From Apiotrichum sp. Y4204 (taxonomy: Eukaryota > Basidiomycota > Tremellomycetes > Trichosporonales > Trichosporonaceae): a stretch of 64,000 nucleotides of DNA. Under the pieces are notes generated by a model that saw only the letters and a list, made by a program, of their open reading frames with translations, was not told where the DNA came from and did no database searches. Positions 12,015 to 21,862 of this stretch are shown here, in pieces. The DNA is taken from contig JAMYHL010000010.1 of NCBI GenBank assembly GCA_025531455.1, positions 1,054,001-1,118,000 of the forward strand, read 5' to 3'. How positions within the stretch are numbered: position 1 is the first letter of the stretch; each line of letters begins with the position of its first letter. The position numbers and the translations under genes were made by a program.

Positions 12015-13908
12015 ATGACAAGCACGAACCCCGCCATGACAACACGGAGAAGATGGCTTCGGCACGCGCTGTGGCTTGCGGCGCTGCTTCCGGGAGCAGC
12101 GGCACAAAATCCCCCATCGACCTCCTCTCCACCCCCACCCACCGCGTCGGGACCGATACCTGGCGCGCCCGCTGCGCAGGGCGCGCCGACCGTGCTCATT
12201 CGCGAGTCCGAAACGGCGTACCGGGTCAATCTTACCGCCCAGGCGCCAGTCCACATCTTGCAGCTGGAGCGCAGTGTATCCTCGCTATCGATCGTATTTA
12301 ACCTGTACTCCGAGGGCCAGCCAGACGATGTACGCGTGTACGCGTCGACGCGCGACGGAGAACACACATTCCACCCAGGGCATACGACAGTCGAGGACCC
12401 CAGTTCTGGCGGCACCAAACACGGCGGGTACAACGCGCGCGGAGATGGGACATGGCGCGTGCAGTGGGACCATGGATTTGCGAACTGGACGTACGGGTAC
12501 ACTCTTGAGCACGGGCCAGACGCTGAGCACCCTGTCACACCACGTATCCTTGTTGGCCGTGGCATTGACGATGGTCTCCTGTATAACCCGGATCTTGTCA
12601 ACGACGGCAACGTAACACTCTTTGTGACTGTTCGAGAAAATTGTGAGTCTGATGTGGTGAATTATGTGTGGTGTCGATTGAATGACCCATATTCGTGACG
12701 CGTTCGTAGTCCAGGCCCCCTTCTTTGTTCCTCTCTGACAGCAGTCGGCGATCACGAAGCGCTCGTGAGCCAGTTGACCCATTTCCACCCGCTAGTTGGC
12801 GACTCGACGGCGACCGAGGCTCTCGTCTTCTCGCCACTACTGTACCGCGACCCAATTCCGCAGCCGACATATCCAAACTACACTCTGCCTGGGAGCGAGC
12901 TTTCCCTTCCAGAGTGGGACGTTGTTCGCGAGTCCGTGGGCCGAAATTCATCTACTGCGCACACAAACTTTCCGCTTGGCAGAGGCCAGCTGTCGCAACT
13001 CTTCGTCATCGAGACGGAAAAGTCACCCGTTCCGCTCGGCCTCGCACACTCGTATGCTGCCGTGACAGCCATGGAGGCTGCTGCGAAGAATGACACCAAC
13101 AGCCCCACTGGCCCCGTTCTCGGCAACTCCACGCAGTGGGTTGCGCTCGGTGGCGTGGAGGGCTTTCGCACCTGGGTCATCGCGACTGGCCTCAAGCCCA
13201 ACACAAACTACACCGTCTGGGCGGCATCAGAAAGCGGGCCCATCATGACCCCGCCGGCGTGGTTCGTGACCAAGGGCGGTACGTACAGCGGCCAATTCGC
13301 AACTAACGACAGACGACTTTCCCTGTGCGCTCGCGCCGCCGACAGACCTCTGTCCAGGGGTGGCCCACGCCGTCCCGTTCCCGAAAGCGGACGGGAGTGT
13401 TCTGGCCGCCATTCCTGACGCCGTCAACCAATCGATCTCGGACAACCTCGAGGCATTCGCAAGCTCCCTCGGCGCGGCGGGCCTCGCGTGTGGGCGTGAC
13501 ATGTACTCGTTTGTCGCGACCTGCCTCGACTGCTACACCGCGTACCGACAGTGGCTGTGCCACATCGTCCTCCCGCAGTGTGCAGCGGCGGATCCACCGG
13601 CGTTCCAGAACGTGTTTGGGAAGAACGCGCCCACAAAACCGCTCACGGTGCAGCGCACCCCCGACGACCCGCGCAACCCCAACTCGTCCATCACGTTCCC
13701 GTACACCGAGCTCCAGCCGTGCATAGGTCTGTGTACCGCCGTCGAGCGCAAGTGCCCGAACTCGCTCGGGTGGACATGCCCCCACCGCAACTTCAATGCC
13801 AAGGAGAGCTACGCGTACATCACAAAGGATAACAAGAAGAACGATGGCAACGCGCGCACGGGGTGGCCAGCGCAGGATATCTGGGGAAATAGGTGGTGTA
13901 GTATGTAG
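12015..13908 (+). CDS. MID1: Mid1-type stretch-activated calcium channel subunit
   Basis: Regulatory subunit of the plasma-membrane high-affinity Ca2+ influx system (with Cch1), which responds to mechanical, mating and ER stress. Three exons, 12015-12642, 12745-13278 and 13313-13908, give 585 aa (yeast Mid1 is 548). The protein begins with a signal peptide (hydrophobic ALWLAALLPGAAA after a basic start) and has many N-glycosylation sequons (NLT, NWT, NVT, NSS). The C-terminal third carries the diagnostic Cys-rich module: LDCYTAYRQWLC, then PQC, LQPCIGLC, KCP and WTC. Intron 2 is 34 nt. Intron 1 is 102 or 99 nt because two acceptors three bases apart (gacagcag) are both in frame. An alternative in-frame start lies seven codons downstream at 12036 and would still include the signal peptide. 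Confidence 0.92.
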
Positions 13909-14138
13909 GCCGGAATGAGAGTGCCAGACGCTGGCAGGACTCTCGGCGGCACACAGAAAGAGACGCTCGACGAACCCTTGGCTCGGATTGTACAATTATT
14001 GTAGACCTCTTGCATACTGTAGACTAGCTCGTTGCGTCGTGCATATTAATATGATTACCATGGACGCGGGCGATGCCTCGCCCTCACTGCTTACGACTGC
14101 ATGACAACCACAACATACAAGTACATACACGTCAAGCC

Positions 14139-15814
14139 TTATGGTGCTGGGTTCGCGGGCGCGGGACTGTCCATTCGCGTGTCGCCGCCGGGGCTCATCA
14201 TCGAGCGCACGGGGCTGCGGGCTGGGCTACGGGCGGGGGTGCGGACTGGACTTTCCATGCTCGTGTCCGCGTCCAGGCCCAGGCTCTGGCCACGCGACCA
14301 CCGTCCCACACTCTCGAGGTCGCTGTCGTCCGTGTCCAAGTCTGTTGCCATACGCCGCCGCGACGAGAGGTTGCGCATGACGCGCTCGTCGTCGCTCCCG
14401 TCTCCGCCGCGCTGCCACACATAGTAGCCGGAATAGCGCTTGCCGCCGCCCTTCTCCTCGGGCCAGTCCGTCACGACATTCTTGACGTGCCGGAACCCGT
14501 TCTTGTGTACGACCTTGACAGAGGGCTTGTTGTTGTCCTCGACAATCGCGACGACATTCTCTACCCGCATAATGGGACGGATCCACGACTCGAGAACAAC
14601 GCCGACAAGCTCGCTCATGATGCCCTTTCCGTGCGCCGCGGGCTCAAGGACGTAGCCTAGATGCCACGTCTGACTCGAGAGCGGGGACGCGAGCACCTGG
14701 TCCTCGGTACGCGTTGGGCCGCCCTCGGTCAGCGGCTCGAGGTCGGGAGACATGCCGACGTCTCCGACGATGCGCTGCTCGCGCGTGTCCCACAGCGACT
14801 TGAACGGCAGACCAAGGATGATCACATCATGGTGCACCTCGAGCGGCGTCGTTGGCGCATCCGCCGCGTCCGGAAGCTCAGCCACACCGGCAATCAGTGC
14901 CGTGAGGAATGTGACGTGCTTGTGCAGGTCGGCCTGCACCCACTTTTCCGCATACGGACGCTTCATTCTGGGGTCAGAGTGAAACAGACATAACACCCAC
15001 GGGTATGGGAGACGGTATAGGCGTTTGCCGACATCGGGGTGGTTGAATAGCGTGACCTGTGTGTTAGAAGTCCGTTGACCGAACGGGGCGAGGCAGTAGT
15101 AACAACACATGGACGACGTGCACAGGGAAGAGCAGGCGAAAAAGCAGTGCTGCAGACGTGCGCAGTACAACAAGACTACGCGTTTCTGCTGTACATTGCA
15201 ACAGGACCATACGCGTCGCGTCTGAAAGTCCGAAGTCGAGAGCCAGCACTCGTGTGCGACGCACGAGCACTATCCGTACGGTCCGTGCGGCGCGGACGGA
15301 TGACACGAGTGTAATGTCTCCGAACCAACGGGGGAGCGTTCCGCAAACAACGGCGGGCGATATACGCATGTTTGGACTAGGATCCAGCGTATCATCTTGT
15401 CCCAGATCCAGGACCCTCCGAGGCTCGGCACGAAGAAGCGAACCCTCCGGCCACTGCGCCTCTATCCAAGGTTCCGCTTCGCCTCTGGCCATCACTTACA
15501 ATATCATCCTCGATGCCTTCACGGAACGGCGTGACGCGGAGATGAGGGAACGATGGGAGCTGGAGGTATGGCTCTTGACGTTCTGTGTCCCAGCGGAGGG
15601 CTGTGGCAAGTTTCTCGCGGTAGGCCGGGGAGCCAAAGTCGACGTCGGGAGCTTCTGGCGAGTTGCGGTCCTTGAGGCGGAGGTCGATATCCGGCGCCGC
15701 GAGCGCCTGCGAGACGGAGGGGGCCCCGCCATCGCCGATGTCGAGGGTCAGCAGCTGCTTGACCGGCGGCGAGGCGGGGGTCACCGCCAGCGTCACGGGT
15801 GATGGGTCGGCCAT
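14139..15814 (-). CDS. GNAT-family N-acetyltransferase (RimJ/RimL-like)
   Basis: Predicted acetyl-CoA-dependent acetyltransferase. Exons 15500-15814, 15001-15056 and 14139-14967 give 399 aa. The fold runs from LRVTPFREGIEDDI (strand 1) across a 443-nt intron into VTLFNHPDVGKRLYRLPYP, then acetyl-CoA motif A (WHLGYVLEPAAHGKGIMSEL; the HGKGIM pyrophosphate loop is intact) and motif B (VENVVAIVEDNNKPSVKVV). The C-terminal 100 residues are Ser/Asp/Arg-rich with repeated PARSPARSPVRS and look disordered. The 33-nt intron 14968-15000 is a multiple of three and optional; without splicing it the product is 410 aa. The 443-nt intron is far longer than most here. The substrate is unknown. It converges on MID1 with 230 nt between stops. 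Confidence 0.83.
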
Positions 15815-16140
15815 GAGCTATAGGTTGATGTTGTGATGGGATGAGACAGTAGTCAAAATGAAACAACAATGCAGCGAAAGGAGGTGAGAGAGAGTTGTGA
15901 GATCTGGCGATGGGAGGTGGGAGATGTGGTGAACGGCGGAGAGAGGGGAATGTGTTTGGTGGATGTGACTCTCTTTGACGTTGTCTTGCTGGGTGTTTGC
16001 TGTTGTGGATGCGACGCTATGGCAGTGTGGCCAGTGGAAGCGAGAGGGTGATGTGGTTGGGGGAAGAGAGAGAGAGAGGAAAGAGGGGGAGAGGGGGAGA
16101 GCGAGGGTTGTGATGGTGGTGGCTTTATTTCAGCTCTGGG
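15815..16140 (-). promoter_or_regulatory. Pyrimidine-rich upstream region of the acetyltransferase gene
   Basis: The stretch just upstream of the minus-strand start at 15814 is strongly GA-rich on the plus strand (GAGAGAGAGAGG near 16065-16105), so it is CT-rich in the direction of transcription, as in other leaders here. No TATA element was assigned. Confidence 0.5.
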
Positions 16141-17943
16141 TCGGTGGCGGTTCTCACAATAAAGGGCTCGCCATCGCATCGCGAGCAGACGGACACTTGG
16201 GCTACATACACACTACCGCGTTCCCTAACTCTCATCTCCATGCATCACTCCTCTTGTGTGGTTGCTCGCCAGGGACGCCGACCTATGCGGGACCTGGGGC
16301 CTCTGTAGTCCTTGCTCCTTGCGTCGAGGGCGACTGGGCCTGGCTGGCCGGGGCCACTGGCGTGTTGACCTTCACTGGTCTCAAACCTTGGTGTAAACCT
16401 TGATCTTGGGAAAGCGGCTGACCGTGTGTCGGCACGAATACAGGGCATTCTCTACAAAAGGGGAGCCGGGGCACACGATATCTTCCATCCACTCCCTTTT
16501 TTTTTTTTCTTGCAACAGGCAGTCGAGAACTCTACTCGAGACCACGTCCGAGGAGTGTCCCGCCTCCAGGACAGGGGCAGGCACGCCGACAGAGGAGCGC
16601 TAGGAGAGCGAGGAAAGCGTGGAGAGTGTGAGTGGGTGCGGGGCAGATAGGGAGAACGCCGAGAAGTTACCGTATGTGTACATGCAGCATCCAGCATTCA
16701 CCACCATTCCACCGTTCCCCACGGCAGGCGTGTTGTTTCTATCCTGTTCAGCCGTGTATTCAGGACATCTCCCTCCCCTGTCCCATCCTCGACTCCCTGG
16801 CCTCCTTCTCATGGCGACGAGCAACGACGAGGAGCAAGCCGTGGCCTGGTAAATGCCGCACACTCAGGATCGCGTCGTCGCATCCTCTGTGCGTGGCTCC
16901 TGGCCTCGTGGCCTCCTGTAGATGGCGTTGGCGTTGGCGCCGGCGCCTCTTTCCGCCTCTTTGCCACTTCGCTCAGAGGAATATACTCCTTTCCTCACGT
17001 GTGCTTGTTCTCCCTTGATCCTTATCCTTTGCGCTTTTGGGCTTTGCCTTTGCCCGCAACGGCCCCTGGCACGACAACTGTGCAACTGTGCATCCTCTGC
17101 ATGCAAGGACACACTGCAAGTACACACGTACTGCATTCCTCCCCGCCAGCCTGCTTTTCCTGGCGGCCCTTGGCAACGAAAGCTAATGGCATTGCCTCGT
17201 CCATCTATTGTTTGTGTGGCGGTGGAAGCGATGAAGCGGTGATAGAGATAAAGTAGAGACCGCATATGCCGAGTTTTTATGCATGTACCTCCAGCGAGCG
17301 ATCCCGGACGGCCCGAACGAGACACGACACGCGAGTGCCGAGGGCCGGGGCCCTCGTGTCATGCTGTCCGGCACCGGGTGCTGTGCGGGAGCACTGCATC
17401 TCACCCTCGTGCCGATCATGCCCGCTGCGCAGGATCAGCAGATCAACGGATCAACGGGATCAACCGATCGTTTCGATCATCATGGCTTCCCAACGGAGAA
17501 GAGAAGACTCGATCACAATCAACTGAGGGGAAGGTGGGGGAGGATCAGCAACGTTTTGAACATGGGTATGGTGAAACCGGATCGGCACGCGGATCGCACA
17601 TGGGCGTTCCTCGGGCACCCTTTGGCCTTTGGTCCCTTCTAGCCCTTCTTTCCGAGGGCCCGTGCGTGGCCCCCACGGGTCATGAGCAATGACGTAACTG
17701 CACACTGCGGACACCTGCCAGCCATGCCAGCCAGCTAGCCAGCAGCATCTCGGAACTGCGGCTTGAAAGGATCCAAGTTCACATCGTGTTCGTCGCCGCT
17801 GTGACCGCTTTCAATCGCTTGCCATCCCATCTCTCGCCGCCACCCCTTCAATCTGTTCAGACTCGTCCATCCTCTTCCGTATCCTCTCCTTTCGGTGCTT
17901 CCCTCTCTCCGATCTCCCACCCTTCCTCTATAAAGCCCACGCC
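16141..17943. other. Intergenic interval with an unexplained frame and a T12 tract
   Basis: No gene is confidently placed. On the minus strand near 16245-16584 all three frames are unusually open. One reads through a 12-A run (T12 on the plus strand, 16497-16508) into EDIVCPGSPFVENALYSC and SRFPKIKVYTKV. This could be an exon of an intron-rich gene I could not complete, or a relic. On the plus strand 16812-16850 would encode MATSNDEEQAVAW before a GTAAAT donor, but no matching second exon was found. The right end (17800-17943) is the CT-rich leader of the next gene with TATAAA at 17929-17934. Confidence 0.4.
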
Positions 17944-18753
17944 ATGGCCAAGGTTCCCATCGAGCTTTCTCCTCTCGGCAGAAACGCGCCAGCGGCCGCG
18001 AGTACCGCCACCCTTCCCCCGCCGTACTCTAACGACCTCCCGGGCGCGAGCGCCGACAGCAGCAGCGGCAGTGGCGCGGGTCCCACCCGTCGCGTCCCTC
18101 CTCCCCCTCCCCCGCCGCGCAACACCGACACGGCCCCCGGCGGCCTCGGCTCAGCTTACCGCCAAGCGGAGCAGCGTGCGCGCGTGGCCGTGCACAACCG
18201 CGAGGGCGGAATGGACGCTGCGAGCATCTACGGCCTCGTTGTGGCTGGGTGGTGAGTCTTCCGCGATGCTGGACATTGGAATGAAGAGCACCGCATCTGT
18301 TACGTGCGCTAACTCGCCAGGTTCGGTCTCCAGGCTCTTCCCGCGCTGCTCTTCCCGCGATTCGTGCTCTTTATGGGCCAGTCAACTCCTGGACCCAATG
18401 CGGTCTCCGCGACCCCGGAAAGGCCATACGAAGCGTTGACGGCCCTCGAGAGCTGGTTGTTGCAGGCGGTTGGGTTTGGACTGATCGCGCTCGCCGCGCT
18501 CGTGCTCTTCACCATCGTGCCGTCCCACACGCCTCGTGTCCCCGGGCGCACCGCGAGCATCACCGTCATGGCGATCCTGTGCTGCACGTGTGCGGTTGTC
18601 GGGTGGAATGCGCCCCTTGGTGCTCTAGCGACCATCCTCGGGCTCGGGAATGCCGTCGTCGGTGCGTGGGGTTGGTGGACGCTCTTCTTTGGAGAGGATC
18701 CCCACCACTTCAAGAAATACCTCAAGGAGGACTCGCGCTTCAAGCGTCTCTAG
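17944..18753 (+). CDS. Small fungal integral membrane protein, function unknown
   Basis: Two exons, 17944-18251 and 18321-18753, with a 69-nt intron; 246 aa. Residues 1-85 are Pro/Ser/Gly-rich and cytosolic-looking, with an eight-proline run. The remainder holds about four hydrophobic segments: IYGLVVAGW-FGLQALPALLF (crossing the splice), LLQAVGFGLIALAALVLFTI, ITVMAILCCTCAVVGW and LGALATILGLGNAVVG. A short charged tail (HHFKKYLKEDSRFKRL) ends it. The pattern ALPALLFPRFVLFMGQ looks like a conserved fungal membrane protein, but I cannot name it. The start codon follows a CT-rich leader and TATAAA only 10 nt upstream, so that motif is probably not a working TATA box. It converges on the PH gene. 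Confidence 0.82.
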
Positions 18754-19061
18754 CGGGGTGACATGCCACCGGGCCGAGTTGAGATGGGAGGATGAGGCGT
18801 AGCACATGGGACGCCGATGGGATGTACGCGTTAGTATCATGAGACGACACGTCAGTGCGGATGAGAGAATCATGATGCCCGCTCACTATTCCTACTCATG
18901 CTGCATAATAACGACGGCTACAATGATAAAAAAGTGATGATGATGCAATGCGCAATGCACAACCACAGGAGCTAACCATACCAACATGTGTTCTCCTCAA
19001 CTCGTACACAGATCGCCTTCCAAACTATCCATTACTTTCACTCTCTCTCTCTCTCTTCCGC

Positions 19062-21862
19062 TCACGTCGAGAAGGCGCCGTTGTTCGCAGCCTGGTCCTC
19101 AGCGAGCATTCGATCGCGGTCGTGGTCGGCCCGCTCGCGCGCAGCGCGCTCTGCAGCCTCCACTGCCGCGATGTTGCCCTCGGGCGTGTCCTCGAATGCC
19201 ACGTTCGCATTGTCACTAGTTGGCGGTGCGTTGGGGTCTGGCGGCGGAGGACGACGATGGACTTGTCTCCGGCGACGCCGAGGAAGCGTCTGCTGGATGG
19301 GCATGGGGCGAATCTCAAGGTCGAGAGCCACGTTGGTCGCGGCCTGGAACGCCTCGATCCATTGCACGCACTGGCGCGCGGTCTCCGTCTGAAGCATGAA
19401 CTGCTGGCCTTCGGCGCGGATACGAACGCAATGCTGCCGCTTCTTGTAGTCGGCAGCGAGGCCGCTCTCCGCACCTTGAAGTGTGTACTTGTGTACCAGC
19501 ATGTTGTGTGCAAACGGCATGTGGCTAGCTAGCGGCGCCGACGCAGTCGAGGATGCCACCGCCGCAGGTTGCATAGATGCTCGCCGCGCCGCCTTCGAGT
19601 TGAAAAGGTCCGCATTCTTGCCGTCCCGGTTGTCAGACGGAGTGCTGGCGCCATCGCGCGACGTCGGCGTCGCAGAGCCAATGGTGCCCCGCCGCCCAGC
19701 AATGGCGCTTATCGTCGTGTTGCGCAGCGCGCCCTCCAGGGAAATGGTGTTGCGCCGCGCCTGCTTCTCTGCACGCGTGGCAGTAGGCTTGGGCGGAGTG
19801 GGCACCGGGGTGTTATGTAGCCATCGACGGTCGGGTGCAGGGTGAACGTGAAGGTGGCTGCGAATCTCATTTTCGTCGCACGCCAGGTAGGGCTCTCCGG
19901 CTCGGAGAGGGACTTTGGTCGGGTCAAATCTGTAGACAAACAGCGCCGTGCCGTGCAAGACAAAGTAGTACTTCTTCCACGCGCGTTCCCTCGCCTGCAT
20001 GCCGGGTTGAGTGAACTCCATCTTCCTCGACAGGGTGCCCTCGATGTGCACACCGCACCAGTATGGCGGCAGTCGCTCGCGACCCTCCTCCTCGCGGGGC
20101 TTCGGACACGGGCCGGGAAACAAGGTCGACGAGAGGACTTCATACCTGGGCGGAGGCGGGTCGGCATCGCCATGCGACAGACGTCTCTTGAGAGGCGGCT
20201 TCTCAGGGCGGGGGGAAGCCATCTCGGGAGATCCCAGCTCGACCGCCGGAGAACGGGTCTCAGTGACAGTCTCCAGGAATGGTCGCGTGCTCGACGTTGC
20301 CACTGGTGACGACAAGTTTATCATAGATTTCGAGGCGTGACTGAACAGCGGGGGCTTCGAGACTGGCGATGGCGTCAAGGGCGTCGCGATAACTGTGTTT
20401 GTCGCAGACGTCCCTTGCTCCGACTGGCCATCGGAGTCGTTATCCCAGTCATCTTCGGCCGCGGTGCTGTCGTTGGGTGTGGCCGCACCGGAGGGCGTAG
20501 GAGACACCTTGAGCCGACGCATGGCGTCGTGGAGGTCGAGGCCCAGTGCACTGCCACTACGCGCCCGTGATGACTGAGCTCGGGGGACTGGAAAGTCAGT
20601 GATTAGCAATTGCGATCGAGCAGAACGATGGGTTGGCTCACATTCCTGCGCGTCCTCAGGATCGCGTGCCACTTCCTTGCCCTTGGCGTTCGGCGGCTCA
20701 GGCGGTCGCACGATGATAGAAGGTCCTTCCTCGGATTCCGAGTCGTCGTCGTCATCCCCGGCATCGCCTCCATCATCGGCAGGCTCGGCGGGCCGGTGGC
20801 TGGCAATGCGTGCCATTACAGGCTAAATGTCAGTGTTGGGTCAGTATAGCGACTCACCATCGCCCTTGTCACCGTCTGCATTTCGTCGTCCGTAAGCTCC
20901 TCCGTTGCGTCGGCGACAGGTGCAGGCACAACGGGAGGAAGCGAGAATGGGAATCCCGTTCCTCCAGGTGTCCGTATCGCCGGTGACCTCGGGCCGCCGA
21001 GACGTGCAAGATCTCCCCAAGACGCGTGGGCCGTGCTCGGCGAAGTTGTCGGGAGACGAGCAATCGGGAGTGGCATGGGAGGCGACAATATCACAGGAGC
21101 GAGCTTGCGTGGCGAGCCGGCCAGTCCGTCCATAGACCTCATGGAACGGTTTGACATAACTGAGGGACGGCGCTCGTTGATGGGAGATGCTGCGGCATCG
21201 TAGGACTGGGACCTATCAAGGGTAGATGAGAAGATTGGTGGGGCAACATCCTCGCTCATTCGTTGCGGGGGAGTCATGAACGCAGTAGAGGTTGGGGAAG
21301 TGGTTTCTGGGGTATCGACGATGGTCCGGGTATGAGAACTGAGCACAGGCGATGCCATGTTCAGTGGCGTGGGCAGGATAACAGAGCGGCGGGCAGCAAC
21401 TGTTGGTGCAGCTGCGACCGGTTCTGGCGGCTCGGGGATCATGATGGCCACCTCTGCACGCTGTGGAGGGTGAACAGAGTCATTTGACGTCGTAAGGTTG
21501 ACATCTGTGGGGTTGTTGGGGTTGTCACCATCGCTATGCCCGTCGACACTCTCCTCCTTGTTCGTGTCCGCTCTTGTTTCGCCCACCTGGCGGTTGAGGG
21601 ACGGTACGTCCGGGACAATCTTGACTGTTGCAGTGCGAGTGGTCGCCTGCTGCTCCATAGGAAGAAGGTTCCTGCGAGGTTGCAGCCCTGCTGCCCTTCG
21701 AAGATCCTGCGTGCTGCGCGAGAAGAGTCCAGAGCGCCGGTGGTCGAGAAGGGAGCGCAGTTTGGAGGGTGCCCGGAGCGGCTCGACATCGACTCCGGGC
21801 GGCATCTGAGGGTTTGCGGCCTCCGACTGGCGACGTTTACGAATGAAGGAAAACGCTGGCAT
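19062..21862 (-). CDS. Large fungal PH-domain protein with a split PH domain
   Basis: Exons 20858-21862 and 19062-20822 joined by a 35-nt intron give 921 aa. The first ~590 residues are disordered, Ser/Pro-rich, with an acidic run (DDDDDSESEE). The pleckstrin-homology domain starts at YWCGVHIEGTLSRKMEF and continues through AWKKYYFVLHGTALFVYRF. It is interrupted by about 110 low-complexity residues and resumes with LVHKYTLQGAESG, HCVRIRAEGQQFMLQT and the conserved-Trp helix ARQCVQWIEAFQAA. A basic patch (PRRRRRQVHRR) follows. It probably binds phosphoinositides at a membrane; similar split-PH proteins occur in yeasts (YHR131C/YNL144C type), but that match is from memory. A 54-nt segment at 20588-20641 has GTGAGC...CTAAT...CAG borders and is a multiple of three, so it may be a further intron (903 aa if removed). 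Confidence 0.85.

Noticed and set aside
15064..15495. Separate gene inside the acetyltransferase intron
   Set aside because: The translation is Arg/Leu/Val-rich without motifs, and it spans both a branch site and an acceptor needed by the host gene.
16812..16850. Plus-strand first exon MATSNDEEQAVAW with a GTAAAT donor
   Set aside because: The nearest acceptor gives a 19-nt intron and later ones create stops; no second exon with similarity was found.
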